Of a stretch of DNA of 64,000 bases, positions 27,427 to 36,676 are shown one piece after another. The stretch is taken from contig NZ_VZQQ01000015.1 of assembly GCF_014397785.1 (NCBI RefSeq), forward strand, positions 124,001-188,000. The letters run 5' to 3'. Both the position numbers and the translations under genes were made by a program. How positions within the stretch are numbered: the stretch's first letter is position 1; each line of letters opens with the position of its first letter. Below the pieces are notes generated by a model. It had not been told where the DNA came from. It made no database searches and saw only the letters and a list, made by a program, of their open reading frames with translations. Source of the DNA: Paraburkholderia podalyriae (GTDB taxonomy: Bacteria > Pseudomonadota > Gammaproteobacteria > Burkholderiales > Burkholderiaceae).

Positions 27427-29814
27427 TCAGATACGCAGCTTCGCTTCGACATAAAACGTGCGGCCGGGATACGGGTGGTAGACGAAGTAGCGCGCATCGA
27501 ACAGGTTGTCGACGCCGATGCCGATTTCGCTGAGCTTCGTCGGCTTGAACGTGAACTTCGCGTCGGCGACCGTATAGGTGCTGGTGCCGCCGAACACGTT
27601 GGGATTCGTGTCGGTATTCGTCAGCGTGTTGTACTGGCGACCCGAGTAACGTGCGGCAAGCGTCAGCGCGGCGCGCGCGTCGAAGTGCCAGGTCGCGGCG
27701 AGCGTCGCGCGCCACAGCGGAATGCGGTAAAAGTACTTGCCGACCGATGCCGGATTCTGCGCGTTCTCGAGGATCTTCGACTGCGTGTAGGCGACGCTCG
27801 CCAGCAGATCGAGGTTGTGCACGAACACGTCCTCGCCCGAATAGCTCGTTTCGACGCCGCGCGAGCGGACCTTGCCGATGTTCTGGAAGTTCGTCACGTT
27901 CGGAATCACGGTGGTGTCGGTCTGACTGAAGATCGTGTTCTTCACGTCGTCCTGAAACAGCGACAGGCGGAACACGCCATTCCAGTGCGCCCATTCGGCG
28001 CTCAGCTCTTTCGACAGATCGTCTTCGGGCTGCAGATGCGGATTGTTGTTGACGATCGCGGAGCCATTGATTTGCCCCTGGAACAGTTCGCTGGCTGTCG
28101 GGAAGCGATAAGCGCGACCGATCGATGCGCGTAAAGTCAGATCGTCGCTGACATCGAACGATAACGACGCCTTCGGCGAAAAACGACGCTGACTGGCATT
28201 GCCGTAGGCGATGGTCGTGCCCGGCAGCGACTGCGCGCCATCGTAGGCTTGCCAGTCTTCATAGCGCACGCCGTAGACGAGCTTCCAGCGCGGCACCAGG
28301 CGCCACACGTCCTGTGCATACAGGGCCTGCGTCTGCGTCTTGCCGGTGAACGCGTTGGCGAACGAGGTCGTGTCGCCGTCACGCCAGTCCAGCGTGTTGT
28401 AGGTCTGGCTGTCGACGAAGTAGTTGTCGTAGTGGTAGCCGAAGCTCAGTGTGTGATTGCGTGGTCCTGCCTGGTTGATCGCGGGCGTATAGGTCCCGCG
28501 CAGGTCCAGCGTTTTCCAACCGGTGCCGTCGCCGAACAGCACGGTGCCGGGGCCATTGCCGGGGCCGCCGGCATTCGCGGTGCGTGCGACGCTATTGCCG
28601 ATGTCGTAATACGATGCGATCGCCTCGCCGTTCCAGCCGGTCGCGTTGCGCGTTTTCAGCGATACGCCGTAGAGCCAGTTCTCGCTGTGCCCGAGACCCG
28701 GCGCAAACGCGGCCGCCGGAATCGTGTAGTGATCACCGTTGATCGACACGTTGCCGCTATACACGGCGTTGCCGTCCGCGTCGCGCAGGAACGTCGATGT
28801 TTCGCTGCTGTATGTCTGATGCCAGTAGCCGAGCGTGAAGCCGGCCTGCAGTGTCGGCGTGAAGTCATACTGCATCTTCAGCTTGAACAGGTCCTGCACC
28901 GTGTGCTCGATGCCTTCGCCGTTCACGCCGAGCACGGCCGTCGGCGTATCGGTCTGGTTGCGGTAGAAATAGGCGCCGGTGACGGGCTTGTCGCCCGCCT
29001 TTGCGGGAATGGTCGATTGCGCGAGCGTCGCGAATTGCAGCGGCTGACTCGTGTTCTCGAGATGATTGACGCCGAGCCGATAAGAGAACTTGCCGATCCT
29101 GTCGCCGATCGACGCACTCGCTTCGCTGCCGTTGAAACTCCGGTTCACGCCGAACAGGCTGAAGTGCTGCGTGAATGCCTTGACGTCGGCGTTCGCTTCG
29201 AACTGCTTCGGCATGCGCGTGCTGATCAGCACGGTCGCGCCGAGCGAATTGCCAGGATACAGCGCGGAAAACGGCCCGTAGATTACGTCGACCTGCTGGA
29301 TTTCGTCGGGATTCACCATCGACCAGCGCGGCGGAAACGAATAGCTATTGCCGAGCAGGTTGCTCAGCAGCAAGCCGTCCGCATAGACGAGACCGCGCGC
29401 GCTCTGCGTATTACTCGTGCCGCGGACGGCGATGATCGAATTCAGGTCGCCGATAAAGCGCTTGCGCACCGCCAGGTTCGGCATGTACTTGAGCACGTCC
29501 TCGCTGTTGACGACGTTCCAGCTCGCGAACTGATCGCGTATGACGGTTTCGACGGAGGCGGGGAGATTCGGGTCGACGGCACGCGGTGCGGCGCTCGTGC
29601 TTGCGCTCGCATTGACGCTGACGGCGGGCAGCATTGCGTCGGCGTTTGCGTCGGCGGCTTGCGCGGATGTTGCGACGAAAGCAGGCACGAAAGCCGGCAC
29701 GAAAGCTGGCACCAGCGCGGGCCAACGAATGGGACGACGAATCGAGCGATGAGCGCAATCGACAGCGTCACGACGGACGCAAGAAGACAGCCTTCGCAGC
29801 GCGAAGTTGAACAT
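27427..29814 (-). CDS. TonB-dependent outer-membrane receptor
   Basis: A 795-residue receptor. The signal region is unusual, with VPAF repeated three times (about residues 35-47) before AQA. A plug domain follows (VETVIRDQFASWNVVNSEDVLKYMPNL, IAVRGTSNTQSARGLVYADG, DVIYGPFSALYPGNSLGATVLI), then a 22-strand barrel ending in the aromatic signature RTFYVEAKLRI. The ligand is probably a ferric siderophore, haem or another metal complex; the neighbours (PepSY protein, DUF2946 protein) support metal uptake but do not decide which. No clear Fur box was seen in the 5' region. Confidence 0.92.
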   Translation of the reverse strand: MFNFALRRLSSCVRRDAVDCAHRSIRRPIRWPALVPAFVPAFVPAFVATSAQAADANADAMLPAVSVNASASTSAAPRAVDPNLPASVETVIRDQFASWNVVNSEDVLKYMPNLAVRKRFIGDLNSIIAVRGTSNTQSARGLVYADGLLLSNLLGNSYSFPPRWSMVNPDEIQQVDVIYGPFSALYPGNSLGATVLISTRMPKQFEANADVKAFTQHFSLFGVNRSFNGSEASASIGDRIGKFSYRLGVNHLENTSQPLQFATLAQSTIPAKAGDKPVTGAYFYRNQTDTPTAVLGVNGEGIEHTVQDLFKLKMQYDFTPTLQAGFTLGYWHQTYSSETSTFLRDADGNAVYSGNVSINGDHYTIPAAAFAPGLGHSENWLYGVSLKTRNATGWNGEAIASYYDIGNSVARTANAGGPGNGPGTVLFGDGTGWKTLDLRGTYTPAINQAGPRNHTLSFGYHYDNYFVDSQTYNTLDWRDGDTTSFANAFTGKTQTQALYAQDVWRLVPRWKLVYGVRYEDWQAYDGAQSLPGTTIAYGNASQRRFSPKASLSFDVSDDLTLRASIGRAYRFPTASELFQGQINGSAIVNNNPHLQPEDDLSKELSAEWAHWNGVFRLSLFQDDVKNTIFSQTDTTVIPNVTNFQNIGKVRSRGVETSYSGEDVFVHNLDLLASVAYTQSKILENAQNPASVGKYFYRIPLWRATLAATWHFDARAALTLAARYSGRQYNTLTNTDTNPNVFGGTSTYTVADAKFTFKPTKLSEIGIGVDNLFDARYFVYHPYPGRTFYVEAKLRI
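29674..29709 (-). repeat. 12-bp tandem repeat in the receptor signal-peptide codons
   Basis: Three near-identical 12-bp units (gACGAAAGCNGG, 29674-29685, 29686-29697, 29698-29709 on the plus strand) encode the repeated residues VPAF in the signal region of the TonB receptor. The unit is a multiple of three, so copy changes would alter length without shifting the frame. Confidence 0.7.
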
Positions 29815-29896
29815 GAGCGTTTCCTCGATGCATTGAACAGGCGATCGCAGGCCTCGTCGACATCAGCGACGAATCCGCGATCAGGACCGGCAGCGA

Positions 29897-30307
29897 TCAG
29901 GAAACGACAGGTGGGGCGCGTGGACGTCCCGACGGGAACGCGCCAAGCGGCGTGAAGCGGGTGGACAGCGTGGGCGGCGCGGTGCCGGCCAGCGGCAGCG
30001 CGGCCGTGGGGTCGATGACGGCAAGCGTCGGCATCGCGACGTGATGTTCGAGCAGATGACAGTAGCCGCACGCGCCGAATGCATCGTCGTGGCTCAGATG
30101 CACGGGCGCGGGGCTGGTTTGAGCGACGACGCTCGTATCGCTCGTATCGCTCGCGCCGGCCGGATGCAGGGCCGAACACAGCGCGGCAACCGGCTCGTGG
30201 GCGCGGCCCGATTCGAGCAACTGACTCACGAGCGGCGCGAACACGACGAGCCACATGGCGACGAGGCCAAGCCATGCGGTCAGGTGGTTGTGCGAGCGTC
30301 GAGTCAT
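29897..30307 (-). CDS. DUF2946 family protein
   Basis: I chose the ATG at 30307 (MTRRSHNHLTAWLGLVAMWL), giving 136 residues. One N-terminal hydrophobic segment is followed by a periplasmic part with the CGYCHLLEHH motif (Cys and His, likely metal-binding) and ends in a Pro-rich tail. The family accompanies TonB receptors and metal-handling genes. It precedes the receptor gene by 82 bp and is probably the first gene of the three-gene uptake operon. Function unknown; a metal relay or insertion role is a guess. Confidence 0.78.
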   Translation of the reverse strand: MTRRSHNHLTAWLGLVAMWLVVFAPLVSQLLESGRAHEPVAALCSALHPAGASDTSDTSVVAQTSPAPVHLSHDDAFGACGYCHLLEHHVAMPTLAVIDPTAALPLAGTAPPTLSTRFTPLGAFPSGRPRAPPVVS

Positions 30308-30544
30308 GATCGTCGAAGAAAAGGCGGGGGCGATTCTAGCATCACCGCGCGATCCTTTCATTCGTCATGACGGCTATAGCGGCGGATTAAACGGTAAAAA
30401 TGCGCTTATTTCGAGGCGCTGACGCACAGGCGAGTCGCTTATGCTGTGAAATCGCGCGAGGTGCGCGTATCGGAACAACAGCGCAACCGCGCAACGGCGG
30501 CGCACCCGCTGCACAACCACGCCGCTGAAACATCGCCACGACAC

Positions 30545-32578
30545 ATGACACTCACGCAGACGCCTGCTTCTTCGATCGCCGACATCAACCAGCGGGCCGT
30601 GTCGTTATGTTCGGCCGGGCAGTTCGCCGACGCATTGCCGCTCGTCGCGCCGCTGCTCGAAGATTGCACGTTGCCGACCGATCAGCGCGCCGATGCGTTG
30701 AACATCGCCGGCACGTGCTCGTTCGCGCTGCTTCAATGGACCGACGCGGAGAACTATTGGCGGCAGTGCCTGTATCTGAAGCCCGACTACGCGGACGTCT
30801 ACGCGAGCCTCGGCTCGCTGTTCAGAACGCTCGGCCGCCTGTCGGCCGCGAAATCGACCTATCGGCAACTGGTGTCGCTGCGCCCGCTCGACGCGAACGC
30901 GCATCACCAGCTCGGCAACGTGCTGTACGGGCTCGGCTACCGCGCCGAAGCGGAGGCGGCGTATCGGCAGACGGTGACGATTTGCCCCGACCACGCCGAA
31001 GCGCACAACGACCACGGCAGCGTGCTGATGGAACTCGGGCGTCTCGCGGAAGCGGACGCCGCATTTCGCGAGGCGCTGACGCTGAAGCCGCAGTATCCGG
31101 AAGCACTCAATAACCTCGGCGGTGTGCTGAAGGCGACCCAGCGTCTCGCGGAAGCGGAGCTGGCTTGCCGGCTCGCGCTGGCTATCCGGTCCGAGTACCC
31201 GGAAGCGCATCTCAATCTTGGCGCGGTGCTAGTCGATCTCGATCGGGTGAGCGAAGCCGAAGCCGCGTACCGCGAAGCGCTCGTGCATCGAGCGGATTAC
31301 GCCGAGGCGCATTACAACCTCGGCGTGGCACTGTTCAGGCAGGAGCGTTTCGAGGAAGCCGGGCAGGCTTACCGCGACGCGATTCGCTGTCAGCCTGCGC
31401 TTGCCCATGCGCACAACAATCTCGGTTGCGTGCTGCGCGTGCTCGAACGCTTTCCGGAAGCGCTCGACGCGTTCCGGCAAGCGCTCGCGGTGTCGCCGCA
31501 ACTCGCCGAGGCGCACTCCAACATTGCCAACGCGCTGACGCAACTCGGGCGCTTTGCCGACGCAGAAAGCGCCTATCGGAAGGCCATTGCTTTAAAACCC
31601 GATTATGGCGAGGCGCGTTTCAGCCTCGCCGTGTTGCTGCTCGGCCTCGGCCGCTTCGAGGAGGGCTGGCCCCTCTATGAATGCCGCTATGAGCAGCCGC
31701 ATTTCATTCATCGAAAGACGAAGACGATGCTCACTTGTCCGCAATGGTCGGGCGAGCCACTCGCGGGCAAGTCCGTGCTGCTGTGGCAGGAAGACGGCCT
31801 CGGCGACATGCTGCAATTCAGCCGCTATGTTCCTTTATTGAAGGCATTGGGGGCTGCGCATATCGCGTTTGCGTGCGTGCCGGCATTGCATCGGCTGATC
31901 GCGAACGCGGACGGTGTCGATGCGATGCTCGACCACGACGGCGCGCTCGCGCGTGTCGCGACCTACGATTGCTGGACCAGTCTGCTGAGCGTGCCGCTGT
32001 ATTTACGTACGACGCTGGAGACGATTCCGCGCCCCGTGCGATTGAGCGCCGATGCGGCGCTCGTCGAACGCTGGCGGCCCGCGCTCGATGCGCTGCCGCC
32101 CGGCCACAGAGTCGGCCTGGTCTGGAAGGGCAACGCCAGGCATCATAACGACGCGAATCGCTCGATTCCGTCGCTCGCCACGCTCGCGCCGCTGTGGAGC
32201 GTGCCGGGTCTGAACTTCGTGAGCTTGCAGAAGGGGCAGGGCGAGGACGAAGCGCGCAATCCGCCAGTCACGCAGCCACTGCTCGACCTCGGCGCGAGCG
32301 TGACGGACTTCGCGGACAGCGCGGCGATCGTCGCACAACTCGACCTGGTGATCTGCGTCGATACGTCGATCGCGCATCTGGCCGCGTCGCTCGGTAAGCT
32401 GTGCTGGGTGATGCTGCCCGAAAGAGATGTCGATTGGCGCTGGATGCACGAGCGCGACGATTCGCCGTGGTACCCGCATACGCTGCGTCTGTTCCGGCGT
32501 GGGCCGGGCGAGGATTGGTCGAACTCGGTCGAGCGCGTGCGGCAGGCCTGCGTCGAGCGCTTCGGTGGCGCGCTATGA
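30545..32578 (+). CDS. TPR protein with glycosyltransferase-like C-terminal domain
   Basis: The ATG at 30545 (MTLTQTPASSIADINQRAVS) gives 677 residues. About ten TPR units of 34 residues run from roughly 15 to 390, with repeated EAEAAYRxAxxxxPxxAEAHxNLGxxL patterns. The C-terminal 270 residues have a GT-B fold pattern ending in LDLVICVDTSIAHLAASLGKLCWVMLP, as in heptosyltransferase-like or TPR-GT proteins linked to flagellin or surface glycosylation. Catalytic activity is not certain. It overlaps the convergent molybdopterin-fold gene by 6 bp. No upstream partner was seen. Confidence 0.85.
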   Translation: MTLTQTPASSIADINQRAVSLCSAGQFADALPLVAPLLEDCTLPTDQRADALNIAGTCSFALLQWTDAENYWRQCLYLKPDYADVYASLGSLFRTLGRLSAAKSTYRQLVSLRPLDANAHHQLGNVLYGLGYRAEAEAAYRQTVTICPDHAEAHNDHGSVLMELGRLAEADAAFREALTLKPQYPEALNNLGGVLKATQRLAEAELACRLALAIRSEYPEAHLNLGAVLVDLDRVSEAEAAYREALVHRADYAEAHYNLGVALFRQERFEEAGQAYRDAIRCQPALAHAHNNLGCVLRVLERFPEALDAFRQALAVSPQLAEAHSNIANALTQLGRFADAESAYRKAIALKPDYGEARFSLAVLLLGLGRFEEGWPLYECRYEQPHFIHRKTKTMLTCPQWSGEPLAGKSVLLWQEDGLGDMLQFSRYVPLLKALGAAHIAFACVPALHRLIANADGVDAMLDHDGALARVATYDCWTSLLSVPLYLRTTLETIPRPVRLSADAALVERWRPALDALPPGHRVGLVWKGNARHHNDANRSIPSLATLAPLWSVPGLNFVSLQKGQGEDEARNPPVTQPLLDLGASVTDFADSAAIVAQLDLVICVDTSIAHLAASLGKLCWVMLPERDVDWRWMHERDDSPWYPHTLRLFRRGPGEDWSNSVERVRQACVERFGGAL

Positions 32579-33169
32579 CGCCTCTGTGATCTGCATGTGA
32601 TACAGGCCCCACGGCGACAATTCGAAGCGGTCCTTCAGCGGCTTGCCCGCGAGTTCGGGAATTCGGTCCGCGTCGTAGATCGCCCATAACGGCCCTACGC
32701 TACCGAGCGCCAGTGGCTTGCCGTCCATTTGCGTCGCGACGATGAAGCGATACGCGCGCACCGTATCGAGCGTCGTCATCACCGCGTAGCCGTCGACCGC
32801 GTGCATGACGATTTGTGTGTTGCCCGCGTCGGGCGCACCGGCATGTGCGAGCACGTCGCTGAGCAGCGGTCCGCTAAAAGTATGCAGACGCGAATCGTAT
32901 TCAGTCGTCGGATGGATCATCACGGTCTTCATGCTGGCGAGCAACGGCAGATCGACGCCATAAGCTTGCGAAAACTTCACCTGATGTTTCGCCAGCAGTT
33001 GATCGAAAGCCGGATCGAGCGCGCCGCGATTGCTGTGCTTGATCGCGCCGGAGATCGTCAGGATCACGGGAGAGGGCGCGCATTGCGCGTGCTCGCGCTT
33101 CGCGCCGAATGCCGGCGCGGTTGCCGCGCCCAGCACCGCGGCGCTCGTCAGGAACTGGCGTTTGTTCAT
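32573..33169 (-). CDS. Exported oxidoreductase-type protein, molybdopterin-binding fold (YedY-like)
   Basis: A 198-residue protein with a signal peptide (MNKRQFLTSAAVLGAATAPA). The mature part resembles the oxidoreductase molybdopterin-binding domain (FSGPLLSDVLAHAG, IVMHAVDGYAVMTTLDTV, PLALGSVGPLWAIYD). In YedY-type enzymes a cysteine ligands the Mo; here I see no cysteine in the corresponding central region (the only ones are near residue 30), so it may not be a working enzyme. Small stand-alone versions of this fold are common in Burkholderia. Confidence 0.75.
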   Translation of the reverse strand: MNKRQFLTSAAVLGAATAPAFGAKREHAQCAPSPVILTISGAIKHSNRGALDPAFDQLLAKHQVKFSQAYGVDLPLLASMKTVMIHPTTEYDSRLHTFSGPLLSDVLAHAGAPDAGNTQIVMHAVDGYAVMTTLDTVRAYRFIVATQMDGKPLALGSVGPLWAIYDADRIPELAGKPLKDRFELSPWGLYHMQITEAS

Positions 33170-33432
33170 TACACTTGCTCCGGGTGTCGTTGAGGCGCGT
33201 CCTGGCGAGGCTCGCGCGCCCTCTATTGTCGGAGCATTGTCGTGACAGCGGATATCGCCATGCGTTATTTGCGCGTCATTCGCTATGCTATTTCCGCATG
33301 CGGTTCGCGCCGCAGCTGGCACGGTTCCTTGCGTGGCGATCCAATCGTTCGACTGGCGCGCGTTTTTCGACAACCTGCCGGACCCCGGCAGCGATAGTTG
33401 AGCAAACTGAGCGCTTGAAGCGCTCGAAGCGC

Positions 33433-34740
33433 TCAGCTCGCGCGGATACTGACCGTGCGCGTCACATCGACGACCGACAGCCGGATTGCGTCGATCAACG
33501 CGCGCGCGGCCGGCGACGGCGTGCCTGCCGCGCGCATGGTGAGGCCGATGTCGCGCCTCGTGTTGTGCAGCGGTACGTCGAGCACCACCAGTTGGCCGGA
33601 CTGAATCTCGTAGTGCAACTGCTGCGCCGACAAGGCCGCCGCCATGTCGGTACCGAGCAGCAGACCGCGAATCACCGCGAGGTCGGCGGTCTCGACCGTC
33701 GGCAGAGGCGGTTTGACCTTCATCCGCCTGAATTGCGTTTCGAACAGCGCACGCGCCGGCGCGTTGATGCGCGGCAGAATCCATTGCGCGTCGCGCAGAC
33801 CCATGATGGTCAGATCACGCACGTGGGTCAGCGGATGATCGCGGCGCACCAGCACCACCATGTCTTCCGACATCAGCCTCTCGTTTCTCAGGCCGCTCGT
33901 CGCGTCGTTATCGCGCAGCGCGCCGAGAATGAAGTCGATGTCGCCCGCGCGCAGACCGGCCACGAGCGTCTCGTACGCGCTTTCGTCGGTGACCACCCGC
34001 ACGCCCGGATTCTCGGACGTCATCCGCGCGATCGCCTTCGGCAGGATCAGCGTGCGTCCGAGCGGCAACGCGCCGACCGTCACCGAGCCCTGAATCTTGC
34101 CGTGCAATGCGGCGATATCGTCGGGTACGTGTCGCAGTTCGTTCAGCGCGCGGCGTACGTGCAGCAGAAACGTTTCGCCCTCGGCGGTCAGCAGAATGCC
34201 GCGCGGGCTGCGATGGAACAGACTCAGTCCCGAGCCGCTTTCGAGCACGCGGATCGCCGTGCTCACCGCGGGCTGACTGATGCCGAAGGTTTTCGCCGCG
34301 CTCGGCATATGCCGATGCCGCGCGAGCGCCACGAAGAGTTGCAGCCGCCGCGTGTTGAGCAGATACGCCGGCAATGCGCCTTCCGCGACGGGCCGGCGGC
34401 GCGTCTGTCGCGCGGCGCACCATTGCGTGAGTTCTTCGAGTTCGGCGAAGATCCGCTCGCAGCGATGCAGCACCGCGCGGCCGACCGGGGTCGGCAGCAT
34501 GCCCGAAGGACCGCGATCGAACAGCGGTACGCCGAGCGCTGACTCGAGTTCCTGCACGGAACGCGTGACCGCCGACTGCGCGCGAAACAGCGCGGCCGCC
34601 GCGCGCGTGGCGCTGCCCATCTCGGCGACGAGCCGAAATGCGCGCAGCTGCGCGAGATTGAGCAGGTCCTTGCCGCTGACCGACAGCGGCGCTTTGGCGA
34701 CCGCCTGGCTGGTTGCGGCGCAAAGCGTGTCGTTGCTCAT
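33433..34740 (-). CDS. LysR-family regulator with two HTH domains
   Basis: A 435-residue protein, about 130 longer than a usual LysR protein, because the N-terminal HTH occurs twice. HTH 1 is at residues 28-87 (LNLAQLRAFRLVAEMGSATRAA ... LFDRGPSGMLPTPVGRAVL). HTH 2 is at 130-188 (RRLQLFVALARHRHMPSAAKTFGISQPAVSTAIRVLE ... LFHRSPRGILLTAEGETFL). One substrate-binding domain follows (about 215-425). Its start overlaps the stop of the upstream GntR gene by 4 bp, so both are made together and probably both control the divergent dioxygenase genes. Confidence 0.9.
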   Translation of the reverse strand: MSNDTLCAATSQAVAKAPLSVSGKDLLNLAQLRAFRLVAEMGSATRAAAALFRAQSAVTRSVQELESALGVPLFDRGPSGMLPTPVGRAVLHRCERIFAELEELTQWCAARQTRRRPVAEGALPAYLLNTRRLQLFVALARHRHMPSAAKTFGISQPAVSTAIRVLESGSGLSLFHRSPRGILLTAEGETFLLHVRRALNELRHVPDDIAALHGKIQGSVTVGALPLGRTLILPKAIARMTSENPGVRVVTDESAYETLVAGLRAGDIDFILGALRDNDATSGLRNERLMSEDMVVLVRRDHPLTHVRDLTIMGLRDAQWILPRINAPARALFETQFRRMKVKPPLPTVETADLAVIRGLLLGTDMAAALSAQQLHYEIQSGQLVVLDVPLHNTRRDIGLTMRAAGTPSPAARALIDAIRLSVVDVTRTVSIRAS

Positions 34741-35438
34741 GCCGCGCCCGCGATCAGATGCAACGACGGCAGCGACAGATTCAGACTCTCCTTCGAGATA
34801 TGCGTGTGCTCCTTCATCAACGCATCGACGCGCGCGCCTTCGCCTTTTTTCAGCGCGTCGACGATCGCATGATGCTGACGATGCGCGTATATCAGCATCA
34901 TCAATTGACGATCGCGCGCGGATTCGTCGAATGCGATCGTGAACGGCGACACGAACGGCACCTTGTCGTTGAGACTGAGCGCGGCTGTGACCGCCTGGTT
35001 CTGCGCCGCTTCGACGATCAGCGCGTGAAAGCGGCCGTTCATCTGCGCGTAGCGCACGTCGTCGCCCGGCTGCAGATGCTTTTGCTCGAAGATCTCGTCG
35101 CCTTCACGCAGGCATTCGTCGAGCGCGGCGGCTAGCGCGGGGCTCATGCCGTTCTCGGCGACCGAGCGCGCGGCGAGTCCTTCGAGCACGCCGCGCACGT
35201 CGATCGCGTTGAGGACGTCACGCACGCTGAAGCGGCGCACGACGTAACCGCGCGAGCCCGAGCGATCGAGCAGGCCTTCCGAAGACAGCACGCTCAACGC
35301 ATAACGGAGCGGCGTGCGCGACACGCCGAGCATTTGCGCAAGCTGCGCTTCGACGAGCCGCTGACCGGGCGACAGTTCGCCCGACAGGATCTTCTCGCGT
35401 AAGGTCTGCACAATCGCTTGCTGGGTCGTCTCGTTCAT
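34737..35438 (-). CDS. GntR-family regulator (FCD/FadR subgroup)
   Basis: The ATG at 35438 (MNETTQQAIVQTLREKILSG) gives 233 residues. The GntR HTH is at residues 10-70 (GELSPGQRLVEAQLAQMLGVSRTPLRYALSVLSSEGLL). An all-helical FCD effector domain follows, with the metal-binding Asp/His pattern (NGRFHALIVEAAQN, YAHRQHHAIVDALKKGEG). FCD regulators of this type answer to aromatic or organic acids. It is divergent from ligB and heads an operon with the double-HTH LysR gene. Confidence 0.9.
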   Translation of the reverse strand: MNETTQQAIVQTLREKILSGELSPGQRLVEAQLAQMLGVSRTPLRYALSVLSSEGLLDRSGSRGYVVRRFSVRDVLNAIDVRGVLEGLAARSVAENGMSPALAAALDECLREGDEIFEQKHLQPGDDVRYAQMNGRFHALIVEAAQNQAVTAALSLNDKVPFVSPFTIAFDESARDRQLMMLIYAHRQHHAIVDALKKGEGARVDALMKEHTHISKESLNLSLPSLHLIAGAA

Positions 35439-35830
35439 CGTTTTGTCGCTCTTCGGAAGCACCGCAGTATAGCCACGCGTGCAGCACCGCTCCAAGCCTT
35501 AAAACAGTGCGTTGCGAGTTGTTTTCCCGGCCATCTGTTTTATTTATCGCGTGCTGAGTTGCGGGAGCGCGGCGGAAGGCTTGCCGCACGTGCGTTGGGA
35601 TACCGAGGAAGCCCTGCGCGGCGTGGGTCGCGGCGCGGCTCACCCGCTCGACGAGCGCCCGGATACCGGGTTTTCACCCATCAACCCGGTGCCGCTCGCG
35701 GTATACCCGCACTTCCGGAATCGCTGCACAATTTCTATGTTTGTATCCCAAGACGGTCGCGTTGGCTAGCGCATTGAACCCGGCGACCTATCCAATTGGC
35801 ATCAGCACGAAGTGACGGAAGAGAACGAAA
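35439..35830. promoter_or_regulatory. Divergent control region between the gntR-lysR operon and ligB-ligA
   Basis: A 392-bp gap. ACCGGGTT (35665-35672) and AACCCGGT (35683-35690) form a perfect 8-bp inverted repeat with a 10-nt spacer. The motif GGATACCG or its complement recurs three times (about 35598, 35662 and 35698). Either could be the binding site for the GntR or LysR regulator. AGAGAACGAAAATG just before ligB gives a weak ribosome binding site. Confidence 0.4.
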
Positions 35831-36676
35831 ATGGCAAGGATCATTGGTGGTATCGGCACGTCTCATGTACCCACGATCGGGTTGGCGTACGACAAGGGCA
35901 AGCAGGACGAACCGGCATGGGCGCCCCTTTTCAAAGGCTACGAACCGGTGGCGCAGTGGCTGGCCGGGCAGAAGCCCGACGTGATGGTGATGTTCTACAA
36001 CGACCACGCGAACAGCTTCTTCTTCGACTGCTATCCGACCTTCGCGCTCGGCGTGTCGGCCAACCACGAATTCGCCGATGAAGGCGCGGGCAAGCGTCCG
36101 CTGCCGGACATCGCCGGTCATCCGGATCTCGCGATCCATATCGCCGAGCAACTGGTCGCCGACGAATTCGATCTGACCGTCTTCCAGGACCGCGCGCTCG
36201 ATCACGGCGTCAATTCGCCGCTGTCGCTGATGTTGCCGCATCAGGGCGGCTGGCCGGTGTCGCTGGTGCCGCTCGAAGTCAACGTGCTGCAGTATCCGCT
36301 GCCGACCGCGAATCGCTGCTACCGGCTCGGCCAGGCGCTGCGTCGCGCGATCGAATCGTTCGAGCAGGATCTGAAGGTCGTGGTGGTCGGCACGGGCGGG
36401 CTGTCGCATCAGGTGCATGGCGAGCGCAGTGGTTTCAACAACACCGAATGGGACATGGAGTTCCTCGACCTGATCGTCAACGATCCGGAGCGTCTTGCCG
36501 CGATGAAGCACGTCGACTACGTGCGCCTCGGCGGCGCCGAAAGCGTCGAGACGATCATGTGGCTCGCGATGCGCGGCGCGCTGGGCCGGAAGGTCCGCGA
36601 ACTGCATCGCAACTACTATCTCGCGACCAGCACTGCGATGGCCGTGACGATCTACGAAGAAGAGGTGGCGTATTGA
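35831..36676 (+). CDS. ligB: Class III extradiol dioxygenase, catalytic (beta) subunit, LigB-like
   Basis: A 281-residue LigB-family protein. The Fe(II) ligands by family comparison are His12 (GTSHVPTIG), His59 (YNDHANSFF) and Glu240 (ESVETIMW); the catalytic-base histidine is His193 (GLSHQVHGERSG). All are present, so the enzyme should be active. The family opens protocatechuate (4,5-cleavage), gallate or related 3-O-methylated catechols. No other gene of the protocatechuate 4,5-pathway is present here, so the exact substrate is open. ligA follows immediately and the genes overlap. Confidence 0.88.
   Translation: MARIIGGIGTSHVPTIGLAYDKGKQDEPAWAPLFKGYEPVAQWLAGQKPDVMVMFYNDHANSFFFDCYPTFALGVSANHEFADEGAGKRPLPDIAGHPDLAIHIAEQLVADEFDLTVFQDRALDHGVNSPLSLMLPHQGGWPVSLVPLEVNVLQYPLPTANRCYRLGQALRRAIESFEQDLKVVVVGTGGLSHQVHGERSGFNNTEWDMEFLDLIVNDPERLAAMKHVDYVRLGGAESVETIMWLAMRGALGRKVRELHRNYYLATSTAMAVTIYEEEVAY

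Noticed and set aside
28249..29955. 568-residue plus-strand open frame
   Set aside because: Antisense shadow of the TonB receptor.
33170..33784. N-terminal extension of the molybdopterin-fold protein
   Set aside because: The stretch before Met (33169) is a shadow of the LysR gene. The signal peptide directly at the chosen Met settles the start.
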